DNA of 64,000 nt from an uncultured bacterium. GTDB lineage: Bacteria > Cyanobacteriota > Vampirovibrionia > Gastranaerophilales > Gastranaerophilaceae. Both the position numbers and the translations under genes were made by a program. The DNA lies in the NCBI GenBank assembly GCA_902792085.1, contig CADAYE010000022.1, positions 1 to 64,000 of the forward strand, read 5' to 3'. Shown here in pieces: positions 1-11,287 of the stretch (positions are counted from its first letter, which is position 1; each line of letters starts with the position of its first letter). A model generated the notes under the pieces. It was not told where the DNA came from and did no database searches. It was given only the letters and a program-made list of their open reading frames with translations.

Positions 1-3000
1 TTCATCCTGTGTTGCGCCGTTATGAGGCAATGTAACCTTTATTGTGCCGGTTGCAATACCGTTTGCAATATCAAAATCAAGCCCGGAAACCGCACTGCCA
101 GATTTTTCCCAAACCGTACGGTCTAAAGTCGACATCTGATTTGTACGCAAAATAACCTTGTGGTATTCAGGGGTCAAAGGTAATGACGATGTATCTCCAT
201 AAGTTATAAACGAATAATCGCTTGCTGTGCCGTCTACAACCGAATATACACTGTATCTGTCAACAGTTCCGGCTTTGTACGCTTTGTCTAAAGTGCCCCA
301 CATCGCATCGTCAACCAAATTGATTGTGCCTGCAGTCTTGTCATAAGTCGCTACATAAAGATTTCTTGCCGTATCAGAATAAACCTGATACCCCGGAAGA
401 GTCATCGCACCGCGCAAAACGCTGTTCGCAACCGTAAATGACTTTTTCGCACCGATTTCACTTACAAAATTCAACTTGGAAATAACAATATCTCTACCTG
501 ATGTGTTGGTTAAAGAAGTTGCAAGAATATAATCCTGAGTTGCGCCTGCACTATCCAAATCAAGCCCGACATTGATATTTCCGGCTTTTGTGAGTTTACC
601 CAAAGATACATATTGGATTTCGCCGTTATTTACAAGCAGGTTGAGAGTGGCGCCGTTATTGACATTCAATGATGCGTTGCTACCACTTGTTTCGTAACCG
701 TCATAGATTGAAGTTGTGCCATTAATATTAATAGTTCCGTTGCCTGCGTTATATATGCCCTGCAACTTGCCATTTGCCTTGTTATTGCGGAATGTTGTAT
801 TATTTAAAGTGATTGTGCCGTCATAGTTATAAATCGCACCGCCCTGTGCTGTGCCGCTTGCGCCTGTTACGGTTACGCTATTGTCAGTAAAGTCGCCTGT
901 GATAGAAGAGATTGTGCCGTATTGGTTACAAATCGCACCGCCGTAGTTATAACCACTTGTACCACTTATATAGTTCCCGATGAAGTCACCTGTGATAGAA
1001 GAGATTGTACCGTTATAGTTATAAATCGCACCGCCGGAGTTGGAAGTTGTACCACTTATATAGTTCCCGATGAAGTCACCCGTGATGTCACCGATTGTCG
1101 CACTTAAGTTTGTACCGGATGCATAGTTAGAAATCGCACCGCCGCGGTTGTCACTTGTACCACTTATATAGTTCCCGATGAAGTCACCCGTGATGTCACC
1201 GATTGTCGCACTTAAGTTTGTAACATATACATAGTTAGAAATCGCACCGCCGTAGTTGCGACTACTTGTTGAACTAATATAGTTCCCGATGAAGTCACCT
1301 GTGATAGCACCGATTGTCGCACTTGAGTTTGTTATATGTACATAGTTAGAAATCGCACCGCCGTAGTTATAACCACTTGTACCACTTATATAGTTCCCGA
1401 TGAAGTCACCCGTGATGTCACCGATTGTCGCAGTTGCGCTACTTTCTGCATAGTTAGAAATCGCACCGCCGGAGTTGTAATAATATGTTGAACTTATATA
1501 GTTTCCGATGAAGTCACCCGTGATGTTGCCAAGTTTGACTACAGGGGTATAAGAAGTTGAACTTGAGTATGCAAAGTTACTTATCGCACCGCCGTAGTTG
1601 TATCTTGTTTTTGAATCAATATAGTCGCCTATAAAATCACCTGATATGTCCCCAACTTCTGCTGTGCCTGTAACGTTATACAAGTAATTAGACAACGCAC
1701 CGCCCATTGTGCCTTGATATTCGTAAGAAATATCTGATGTAGAATTCTGCTTGATATAATTGCCGACAAAATCACCTGTCAGGGATGAGATCTTTGCCCC
1801 CGCACCTTGGTTTTCTATCGCACCACCACGGGTATAGTAACCGTTTGCATTTATATAGTTCCCGATGAAGTCACCCGTGATGTCACCGATTGTCGCACTT
1901 GAGTTTGTATTATATGCATAGTTATAAATCGCACCGCCGTAGTTGTAACTTGTACCACTTATATAGTTCCCGATGAAGTCACCCGTGATGTTGCCAAGTT
2001 TGACTACAGGGGTAGAAGAAGTTGAACTTGTGTTTGCATAGTTACTTATCGCACCGCCGTAGTTTTGATTTGTTTTTGAATCAATATAGTTGCCTATAAA
2101 ATCACCTGATATGTCCCCAACTTCTGAGGTGCCTGTAACGTTATACAAGTAATTAGACAACGCACCGCCCATCATTGTGCCTTGATATGAGTTAGAAATA
2201 TTTGATGTTAAATCCTGCTTGATATAATTGCCGATAAAATCACCTGTAAGGGATGAGATCTTTGCCCCCGCACCTTGGTTTTCTATCGCACCACCACGGG
2301 TAGTGTTACCGTTTGTATTTATATAGTTCCCGATGAAGTCACCTGTGATAGCACCGATGTTCGCACTTGAGTTTGTACCATATACATAGTTAGAAATCGC
2401 ACCGCCGTAGTTGCCATAACTTGTTGAACTTATATAGTTCCCGATGAAGTCACCCGTGATGTCACCGATTGTCGCACTTGAGTTTGTATTATATGCATAG
2501 TTATAAATCGCACCGCCGTAGCTGGAACTACCTGTTGAACTTATATAGTTACCGATGAAGTCACCCGTGATAGCACCGATTGTCGCAGTTGCTCTTTCTG
2601 CATAGTTATAAATCGCACCACCGTAGTTGTTATAACTTGTTGAACTTATATAGTTCCCGATGAAGTCACCCGTGATAGAGGAGATTGTACCATATGAGTT
2701 ATAAATCGCACCGCCGCGGTTGTCATATGTACCACTTATATAGTTCCCGATGAAGTCACCCGTGATAGAGGAGATTGTACCATATGAGTTATAAATCGCA
2801 CCGCCGATGTTGCCACTATTTGTTGAACTTATATAGTTCCCGATGAAGTCACCCGTGATAGAGGAGATTGTACCGTTATTATAAATCGCACCGCCGGAGC
2901 CACCACCTATATAGTTGCCGATAAAATCACCCGTGATAGCACCGATTGTCGCACTTGAGTTTGTACCATATGCATAGTTATAAATCGCACCGCCGGAGTT

Positions 3001-6000
3001 GCTACTACTTGTTGAACTAATATAGTTCCCGATGAAGTCACCCGTGATGTCACCGATGGTCGCACTTGAGTTTGTACCATATGCATAGTTATAAATCGCA
3101 CCGCCGATGTTGGAACTTGTACCACTTATATAGTTCCCGATGAAGTCACCCGTGATGTCACCGATTGTCGCACTTGCGTTTGTATTAACTGCATAGTTAG
3201 AAATCGCACCGCCGTAGCTGGAACTACCTGTTGAACTTATATAGTTACCGATGAAGTCACCCGTGATAGCACCGATTGTCGCAGTTGCGCTACTTGATGC
3301 ATAGTTATAAATCGCACCGCCGTAGTTTTGAGAAGATGTACCACTTATATAGTTCCCGATGAAGTCACCCGTGATAGCACCGATTGTCGCACTTGAGTTT
3401 GTACCATTTACATAGTTAGAAATCGCACCGCCGTAGTTGCTACTTGTACCACTTATATAGTTCCCGATGAAGTCACCCGTGATGTCATCGATTGTCGCAC
3501 TTGAGTTTGTATTATATGCATAGTTATAAATCGCACCGCCGTAGTTGGAACTTGTACCACTTATATAGTTCCCGATGAAGTCACCCGTGATGTCACCGAT
3601 TGTCGCACTTACGCTACTTTCTGCATAGTTATAAATCGCACCGCCGTAGTTTTGAGAAGATGTACCACTTATATAGTTCCCGATGAAGTCACCCTTTATA
3701 TCACCGATGGTCGCACTTGAGTTTGTACCGAATGCATAGTTATAAATTGCACCGCCGTAGTTGCCATAACTTGTTGCACTTATATAGTTCCCGATGAAGT
3801 CACCCGTGATGTCACCGATTGTCGCATTACCGTAGTTATAAATCGCACCGCCGTAGTTGGAATCTGTACCACTTATATAGTTCCCGATGAAGTCACCCGT
3901 GATGTCACCGATTGTCGCACTTGAGTTATTACCTGCTAAGTTATAAATCGCACCGCCGTAGTTTTCATTACTTGTTGCACTTATATAGTTCCCGATGAAG
4001 ACACCCGTGATGTCACCGATTGTCGCATTGGCGCTACTTGCATAGTTCGAAATCGCACCGCCGTAGTTGGAATCTGTACCACTTATATAGTTCCCGATGA
4101 AGTCACCCGTGATAGCACCGATTGTCGCACTTGCGTTTGTACCGGATGCATAGTTAGAAATCGCACCGCCGAAGTTGTAACTTGTTTTTGAATCAATATA
4201 GTTGCCTATAAAATCACCTGATATGTCCCCAACTTCTGAGGTGCCTGTAGCGTTATTCAAGTAATTAGACAACGCACCGCCATTGCCGACAAAATCACCT
4301 GTAAGGGATGAGATCTTTGCCCCCACACCTTGGTTATCTATCGCACCACCACGAGTAGTGTTACCGTTTGCACTTATATAGTTCCCGATGAAGTCACCCG
4401 TGATGTCACCGATTGTCGCACTTAAGTTTGTACCATATGCATAGTTAGAAATCGCACCGCCGTTGTTGTAACCTGTACCACTTATATAGTTCCCGATGAA
4501 GTCACCTTCTATATCTCCGATTGTCGCACTTGAGTTTGTACTAAATGCATAGTTAGAAATCGCACCGCCATAGTTGGAATTACCTGTTGCACTTATATAG
4601 TTCCCGATGAAGTCACCTGTGATGTTGCCGAGTTTGACTACAGGGGTATTAGAAGTTGAACTTGAGTAAGCAAAGTTACTTATCGCACCGCCGAAGTTGT
4701 AACTTGTTTTTGAATCAATATAGTTGCCTATAAAATCACCTGATATGTCCCCAACTTCTGAGGTGCCTGTAGCGTAAGACAAGTAATTAGACAACGCACC
4801 GCCCATTGTGCCTTGATAATTATAAGAAATATTTGATGTATAATTCTGCTTGATATAATTGCCGACAAAATCCGCCGTAACCGCGCCGCGAGTGCCAGCA
4901 GTATTCGACCAACTCAACGCACCGCCGCGAGCATTGGCAGCAGAAATCGTCAAGTTCGCACCGATATAGTTTACACCGCTATAACCGCTTGTCGGGTTTT
5001 GCTTACGGGTCGAAACAGGGTTAGAAGTATCATAACTTGCCACAATGTCGCCTGCGCCCGTATCTGTGGTATCAGTCAAAATTCTGTTGCCGTTTGCATC
5101 TGTTGACCAAGTGTAATACTTTTTGCCATCGCCCGTTCCCTGTGCTGAATTGTATTTATAAGTAACAGTTTTATCTGTACCAAGCGAGGTTGGCAAATCA
5201 AAAATTAAACTCTTATCGCCTGTACCATAAGTGCCTTGATACATATAAGTAACGGTCTTATCTGTGCCAAGTGATGTTGGCAAAGCAATTGTTGCCGCAG
5301 TGTTGCCACTACCATAAGTGCCTTGATACATATAAGTAACGGTCTTATCTGTACCAAGCGAGGTTGGCAAAGCAATTGTTGCCGCAGTGTCACCACTACC
5401 ATAAGTACCTTGATACATATAAGTAACGGTCTTATTAGCACCAAGTGAGGTTGGCAAAGCAATTGTTGCCGCAGTGTCGCCACCACCATAATTTAGCCCG
5501 CCAGACGGTCTTGTATAAGTATAAGTGTAAAATTCATCCTGTGTTGCGCCGTTATGAGGCAATGTAACCTTTATTGTGCCGGTTTCAAGCCCGGAAACCG
5601 CACTGCCCGATTTTTCCCAAACCGTACGGTCTAAAGTCGACATCTGATTTGTACGCAAAATAACCTTGTGATACTCAGGAGTCAAAGGTAATGACGGTGT
5701 ATCTCCATAGGTTATAAACGAATAATCGCTTGCTGTGCCGTCTACAACCGAATAAACACTATATCTGTCAACAGTTCCGGCTTTGTACGCTCTATCCAAA
5801 GTGCCCCACATTGCATCGTCAACCAAATTGATTGTGCCTGCAGTCTTGTTATATGTCGCTACATAAAGATTTCTTGCCGTATCAGAATAAACCTGATACC
5901 CAGGAAGAGTCATCGCACCGCGCAAAACGCTGTCCGCAACCGTAAATGTCTTAGTCGCACCGATTTCACTTATTAAATTCAACTTGGAAATAACAATATC

Positions 6001-8895
6001 TCTATCTGATGTGTTGGTTAAAGAAGTTGCGCTGATATAATCCTGAGTTGCGCCTGCACTATCCAAATCAAGCCCGACATTGATATTTCCGGCTTTTGTG
6101 AGTTTACCCAAAGTTACATTTTGGGTTTCGCCGTTATTGACATACAGATTGAGTATAGCGCCGTTATTGACATTCAATGATGCATTGCTGCCTTCGGTTT
6201 CAAAACCGTCATAGATTGAGGTTGAACGATTAATATTAATCGTACCGTTGCCTGCGTTATATATACCCTGCAACTTGTCATTTGCCTTGTTATTGCGGAA
6301 TGTTGTATTATTTAAAGTGATTGTGCCTGTGTTATAGATCGCACCGCCATAGCCGGAACCTATATAGTTGCCGATAAAATCGCCTGTGATAGCACCGATT
6401 GTCGCATTACCATAGTTATAAATGGCACCGCCATAGCCGGAACCACTTATATAGTTTCCGATGAAATTACCGGTGATAGTACCGATTGTCGCAGCATTAC
6501 CTCCTGCAAGGTTAGAAATCGCACCGCCGCGGTTGTTATCTGTTCCGATTATATAGTTCCCGATGAAATCACCCTTTATATCACCGATTGTCGCCCTTGT
6601 GCTTGTACCATTAGCATAGTTAGAAATCGCACCGCCTGAGTTATAATTACCTGTAGAACTTATATAGTTCCCGATGAAGTCACCTGTGATATTCCCAAGT
6701 TTAACTACAGGAGCAGAAGAAGTTGAATTTGCAAAGTTGCTTATAGCACCGCCGTAGTTGGTATTTGTTTGAGAATCAATATAGTTTTCTACAAAATCGC
6801 CTGATATGTCCCCAACTTCTGTTGTTCCTGTGACATTATACAAGTAATTAGACAACGCACCGCCCATTGTGCCTTGATATGCGTTAGAAATATTCGATGT
6901 ATAATTCTGCTTGATATAATTTCCGACAAAATCACCTGTGAGATTGCCAATTTTTGCCCCACTACTTCGGTTATCAATCGCACCGCCACGAGTTTGGGCA
7001 CCTGTTGCTAATATATAGTTAGTAATGAAATCGCCTTTTATGTTCCCGATTGTCGCAGTTGAGTTTGTACCATTACCATAGTTATAAATGGCACCGCCGC
7101 TGCTGTCACTACTTGTAGCACTAATATAGTTCCCGATGAAGTCACCTGTTATATCACCGATTGTCGCAGTTGCGTTTGACTTATAAGCATAGTTAGAAAT
7201 CGCACCGCCGTAGTTGTATTGTGTACCACTAATATAGTTCCCGATAAAGTCGCCCGTGATATTCCCAAGTTTCACTACAGGAGCAGAAGAAGAATCATTA
7301 TAAGCATAGTTAGAAACCGCACCGCCATAGTTTCGATTTGTTTTTGAATCAATATAGTTGCCGATAAAATCACCTGATATGTCGCCGTATTCTGCTGTTC
7401 CTATGGCATTATACAAGTAATTAGACAACGCACCGCCGATTGTGCCTTGATATTCGTTAGAAATATTCGATGTATAATTTTGCTTGATATAATTTCCGAC
7501 AAAATCGCCTGTGAGACTGCCAATCTTTGCCCCTGCGCCGGTGTTTTCTATCGCACCACCACGAGTAGTGTTACCGTTTGCCGATATATAGTTCCCGATG
7601 AAGTCACCCGTGATAGATGCGATTGTCGCAGTTGAGTTTGTACCATTTGCATAGTTATAAATCGCACCGCCGGAGTTGTAACTACCTGTTGAACTTATAT
7701 AGTTTCCGATGAAGTCACCCGTGATGTCACCGATTGTCGCACTTGAGTTTTTACCATATGCATCGTTATAAATCGCACCGCCGTAGTTGTAATTTGTACC
7801 ACTTATATAGTTCCCGATGAAGTCACCCGTGATGTCCCCAAGTTTGACTACAGGGGTATAAGAAGACTCATTATAAGCAAAGTTGCTTATCGCACCGCCG
7901 TAGTTTCGATTTGTTTTAGAATCAATATAATTGCCTATAAAATCACCTGATATGTCCCCAACTTCTGAGGTGCCTGTAGCGTAAGACAAGTAATTAGACA
8001 ACGCACCGCCCATTGTGCCTTGATATACGCGGGAAATACTTGATGTATAATTCTGCTTGATATAATTACCGATAAAATCACCTGTCAGGGATGAGATCTT
8101 TGCCCCTGCGCCGGTGTTATCTATCGCACCACCATGGGTAGAGTTACCGTTTGCTGATATATAGTTCCCGATGAAGTCACCCGTGATGTCACCGATTGTC
8201 ACACTTGAGTTATATGCATAGTTATAAATCGCACCGCCGTAGTTGTTACTACTTGTTGAACTTATATAGTTCCCGATGAAGTCACCCGTGATGTCACCGA
8301 TTGTCGCACTTGCTCCATTTGCATAGTTATAAATCGCACCGCCGGAGTTGTAATTACTTGTAGAACTTATATAGTTCCCGATAAAGTCACCCTTTATATC
8401 ACCGATTGTCGCACTTAAGTTTGTATTATTTGCATAGTTATAAATCGCACCGCCGTAGTTGTTATCACTTGTAGAACTTATATAGTTTCCGATGAAGTCA
8501 CCCGTGATAGCACCGATGGTCGCATTACCGGAGTTATAAATCGCACCACCTATGTTGTAATAACTTGTACCACTTATATAGTTCCCGATGAAGTCACCCG
8601 TGATGTCACCGATTGTCGCACCTGAGTTTGTACCATCTGCTTTGTTATAAATCGCACCGCCGTAGTTGTAATTTTCACCACTTATATAGTTCCCGATGAA
8701 GTCACCCGTGATGTTTCCAAGTTTGACTACAGGGGTATAAGAAGTTGAACTTGCGTATGCAAAGTTACTTATCGCACCGCCGTAGTTGAATCCTGTTTTT
8801 GAATCAATATAGTTGCCTATAAAATCACCTGATATGTCCCCAACTTCTGAGGTGCCTGTAGCGTTATTCAAGTAATTAGACAACGCACCGCCCCT
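1..8895 (-). CDS. Giant Pmp-like repeat adhesin, main repeat region (partial, runs off left edge)
   Basis: The frame whose codons sit on plus-strand triplets 1-3, 4-6 and so on is open from about 8895 to base 1. I read bases 1-1020 codon by codon without a stop and checked the GGA phase at a dozen later points. It encodes dozens of units of about 36 residues built on GDFIGNYI and GGAI(Y/S)N. These match the FxxN and GGA(I/L/V) motifs of chlamydial polymorphic membrane proteins, which form a surface beta-helix. Two non-repetitive blocks (about 5200-6330 and again 1-830) break the array. The C-terminus, where an autotransporter barrel would lie, is outside the window. No start codon is assigned because it continues the gene that begins at 10662. 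A host-cell or neighbour adhesin is likely but unproven. Confidence 0.75.
5207..5500 (-). repeat. 90-bp tandem repeat inside adhesin
   Basis: Three to four copies with a 90-base period (boundaries near 5228, 5318 and 5408) encode a 30-residue unit containing TAATIALPTSLGTDKTVTYM. The length is a multiple of three, so copy-number change would keep the frame. Confidence 0.85.
5534..6330 (-). repeat. Long duplicated module of the adhesin (second copy at 1-828)
   Basis: Bases 1-828 and 5534-6328 are close copies; 5534 begins with the same 50 bases as position 1, and one 21-base difference lies near base 52. They encode the non-repetitive block between two FxxN/GGAI arrays, so the protein consists of supermodules of about 5.5 kb. 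A header copy is also shared between about 4880-5218 and 8930-9240. Confidence 0.85.
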
Positions 8896-9242
8896 GATGT
8901 ATAATTCTGCTTGATATAATTGCCGACAAAATCTGCCGTAACCGCGCCGCGAGTGCCTGAATTCGACCAACCCAACGCACCGCCGCGAGCATTGGCCGCA
9001 GAAGTTTCGAAGTTCGCACCGATATAATTTACACCCGAGTAACCGCTTGTCGGGTTGACCATACGCGCTGAAACAGGGTTAGAAGTATTATAACTTGCCA
9101 CAATGTCGCCTGCGCCTGTATCTGTGGTATCAGTCAAAATTCTGTTGCCCTTTGCATCAACACCCCAGGTGTAATACTTTTTGCCGTCACCCGTTCCCTG
9201 TGCTGAATTGTATTTATAAGTAACGGTCCTTACCTGTGCCAA
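8868..9242 (-). pseudogene. Frame-shifted middle segment of the giant adhesin
   Basis: This 124-codon stretch lies in a different frame from the adhesin N-terminus (9214-10662) and from the repeat region (below 8895), yet its content belongs between them. It carries the KKYYTW, TGAGDIVASY and SGYSGVNYIGAN blocks that are in frame in the second module copy near 4880-5210. It enters by an apparent one-base insertion around 9229 (GGTCCTTACC where the other copies read GGTCTTATC). It leaves by a deletion of several tens of bases at 8893, where GGALSNYL becomes a terminal GAVRCLIT. The two changes together restore the original frame. They could be real mutations, variable-expression sites or errors from collapsed repeats. 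Confidence 0.7.
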
Positions 9243-10662
9243 GTGATGTTGGCAAAGCGATAGTCAAACTCTTATCACCACTACCATAATTTAGCCCGCC
9301 ATCAGGTCTTGTATAAGTGTAAGTGTAATAGTGCAATACACCGTTTTCGTTTGCACTAATCGTACCCGTACCAACACCCGTTGATGTATCAAAGTCCAAC
9401 GGAACAACCGCACTGCCCGATTCTTCCCATATTACATGACCTGTCGGACTATCCGCCGGAACAGCATAACCCGTCGGAATACCCCTCGCCCACAGTGTTC
9501 TTGAGTGGGAGAGGGTAGAATTTGTTAATGAGCCTTGCGAATTTACAAATTCGGGTGAGGGAAGTGTGTCATACCCGTTTGGGGTGAGATCCTGAATCAA
9601 GTTCAGGATGACATTGTCCTGCTTAGGATGACGATTATTGTCATTGCGAACGGAGTGAAGCAATCCAGCCATTTGAGTTTGGTTGTCGTTAGTATTATGG
9701 ATTGCCGCGTCGCTGACGCTCCTCGCAATGACAGTATCCGCATAACCGCTCATGTCATTGCGAACGGAGTGAAGCAATCCAGCCATTTGAGTTTGGTTGT
9801 CGTATGAGGTTTGCCCCTCACCCGCATTCGTACGGCTATCGCCTACGACTGCGACCTCTCCCTCGGAGAGGTTATTTACTGTCGCATAACCTAATTCTAT
9901 ACCCGAATCAACCTCAATAGTTTCAATACTGTTGATGCCGACTGTATAACCCTCACCCTTTGACTCATCTGTCATTCCGAACTCGTTTCGGAATCTACCG
10001 TCATTAGCGTCAGGGGTGAGACCCTGAATCAAGTTCAGGGTGACATTATCCTGTTCAGGATGACTTCCTTGCGCAAGGGTCGCTTCGCTCGCACGCAAAG
10101 CCAAATCACGCATTACACCATCTCTTTGCCCGATACTATTTTGTACCGCACTCAAAACCTCAGGGCTAATACGCAAAATATTTGTGCTGACAATCTTGTT
10201 TGTAAACTTCGTTCCACTCTTATTTGTTAAAAACTTTCTGCGTTTGTCCTGTTCTTCCAAAACCTGCTGCTCTACATCACTCACACCCCTGATGTTGAGC
10301 AAATTGCTCGATGCCTGCGCCTGAGAATCCATACTCAACGATGTCGTACCAAGTGCCAGCGCAAACATTGCCGCCGCCTTTAATGCCTTTTGCATAAATG
10401 ACGGCTTTTTACCCTCACCCAAATTTTTGGAACTTTTATCCTGTGCAGAAATGACCCTCTTTCGCAAAGGTAAAGGTGGTTCGACCACATCAACTCTCTG
10501 GCTGTGAGAAGTCGGAGTAGAGGGGGTTATTGTTCCCCTCCTAACCTCCCCAATCGGGGAGGAATTTTGGGATAAATGCGCAAAAGACTTGCCACTCTTA
10601 CCTCTAAGAGTGCTGCCTGAAGTATTTTTGTTTATATTTCTTCTATGCTCGTCTTTGCTCAT
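9214..10662 (-). CDS. Giant adhesin, N-terminal part with signal-like segment (ends at frameshift)
   Basis: 482 codons from an ATG at 10662 with no clear ribosome site. A basic Ser/Thr-rich leader of about 90 residues precedes a hydrophobic, signal-peptide-like segment (KALKAAAMFALALGTT, ending AQAS), resembling the extended signal regions of large autotransporters. A charged region with ISPEVLSAVQNSIGQRDG follows. A stretch of about 200 residues is then largely translated dispersed repeats: two copies each of HP(E/K)QDNV(T/I)LNLIQ and NDNQTQMAGLLHSVRND. The last part (YTYTYTRPDGGLNYGSGD, SLGTG) matches the module header near 5460. The frame ends early at 9214 because of a one-base insertion. 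It is the start of the large repeat protein covering 1-8895. Confidence 0.75.
   Translation of the reverse strand: MSKDEHRRNINKNTSGSTLRGKSGKSFAHLSQNSSPIGEVRRGTITPSTPTSHSQRVDVVEPPLPLRKRVISAQDKSSKNLGEGKKPSFMQKALKAAAMFALALGTTSLSMDSQAQASSNLLNIRGVSDVEQQVLEEQDKRRKFLTNKSGTKFTNKIVSTNILRISPEVLSAVQNSIGQRDGVMRDLALRASEATLAQGSHPEQDNVTLNLIQGLTPDANDGRFRNEFGMTDESKGEGYTVGINSIETIEVDSGIELGYATVNNLSEGEVAVVGDSRTNAGEGQTSYDNQTQMAGLLHSVRNDMSGYADTVIARSVSDAAIHNTNDNQTQMAGLLHSVRNDNNRHPKQDNVILNLIQDLTPNGYDTLPSPEFVNSQGSLTNSTLSHSRTLWARGIPTGYAVPADSPTGHVIWEESGSAVVPLDFDTSTGVGTGTISANENGVLHYYTYTYTRPDGGLNYGSGDKSLTIALPTSLGTGKDRYL
9480..10070. repeat. Cluster of dispersed REP-like repeats inside the adhesin coding region
   Basis: At least seven short repeats lie inside the open frame. 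There are two GTCATTGCGAACGGAGTGAA copies (about 9639 and 9752). Two copies of a hairpin built on CCTGAATCAAGTTCAGG lie near 9590 and 10028. There is one TTCGTACGGCTATCGCC copy near 9833, seen again in the intergenic region at 11150. There are also several CCCTCACCC/GGGTGAGGG ends. The same families occur in spacers elsewhere in the window. Confidence 0.8.
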
Positions 10663-11287
10663 ACTAATTAGTAATTCAATATTCTTATATACTTCCGCGG
10701 TATGGACTTGTGTAAAAAATTATAGTAATATTCACACTTATCCTTAATAATATTATGACATAAGGCATGGGAAAAATCAACTCACTTAACAAAAATATAC
10801 CTTTTTGTCAAGTAAATAATCTGTATGTAATCAATATGTATAGATTTTAGGTCTTAATAATACTTTATAATTAATTAAACAGGATATTGACGTAGATTTA
10901 CATAAAATAAATAACGCATAAGCCCGTAATCTGCCCTCGCAATTTCCCTCCCTTACGAGGGAAATAGTAAGGGTGGGTGCCGTTTTCAGACAAAATGCCC
11001 TCACGGGATTGCACCCCTCTTTCATCTCCCCTCATTAGGGGAGAAATTTCTTGCGCATAAACAGTCATGTCAATGCGAACTTGTGAGCATTAGAATTTTG
11101 GGTGAGGGGTGAACCGGATATGATGGCACTTAAACCACCCTCACCCGCATTCGTACGGCTATCGCCTACGACTGCGACCTCTCCCTCGGAGAGGTTATTA
11201 TTCCCTTCCCTCGTTAGGGAAGGGGTAGGGATGGGTGTCAACCAATTCCCCTCTCCTGCTTGCAGGGGAGGGGGTAGGGGTGGGGTC
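10663..11287. repeat. Gene-free 625-bp spacer with promoter region and REP cluster
   Basis: The right part of the adhesin gene's upstream region (10663-10920) is AT-rich and holds a TATAAT on the minus strand near 10719-10724 without a convincing -35. From about 10930 to 11287 it is almost wholly made of GC-richer hairpin repeats. These include CCCTCCCTTACGAGGGAAAT, CCTCACCCGCATTCGTACGG and CCCCTCTCCTGCTTGCAGG. Open frames across this part are translated repeats, not genes. Confidence 0.65.

Noticed and set aside
5205-5489. 94-aa open frame on the minus strand with repeated LRQQLLCQ peptides
   Set aside because: It is a shifted frame of the 90-bp tandem repeat whose in-frame product is the adhesin unit TAATIALPTSLGTDKTV.
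6789-7001. 70-aa minus-strand frame
   Set aside because: Shadow frame inside the adhesin repeats; the main frame is open through it.
900-8900. Regular repeats with short variable spacers, at first sight like a CRISPR array
   Set aside because: Units are about 108 bases, vary in sequence and length by multiples of three, and form one open frame encoding FxxN/GGAI repeats. There are no cas genes.
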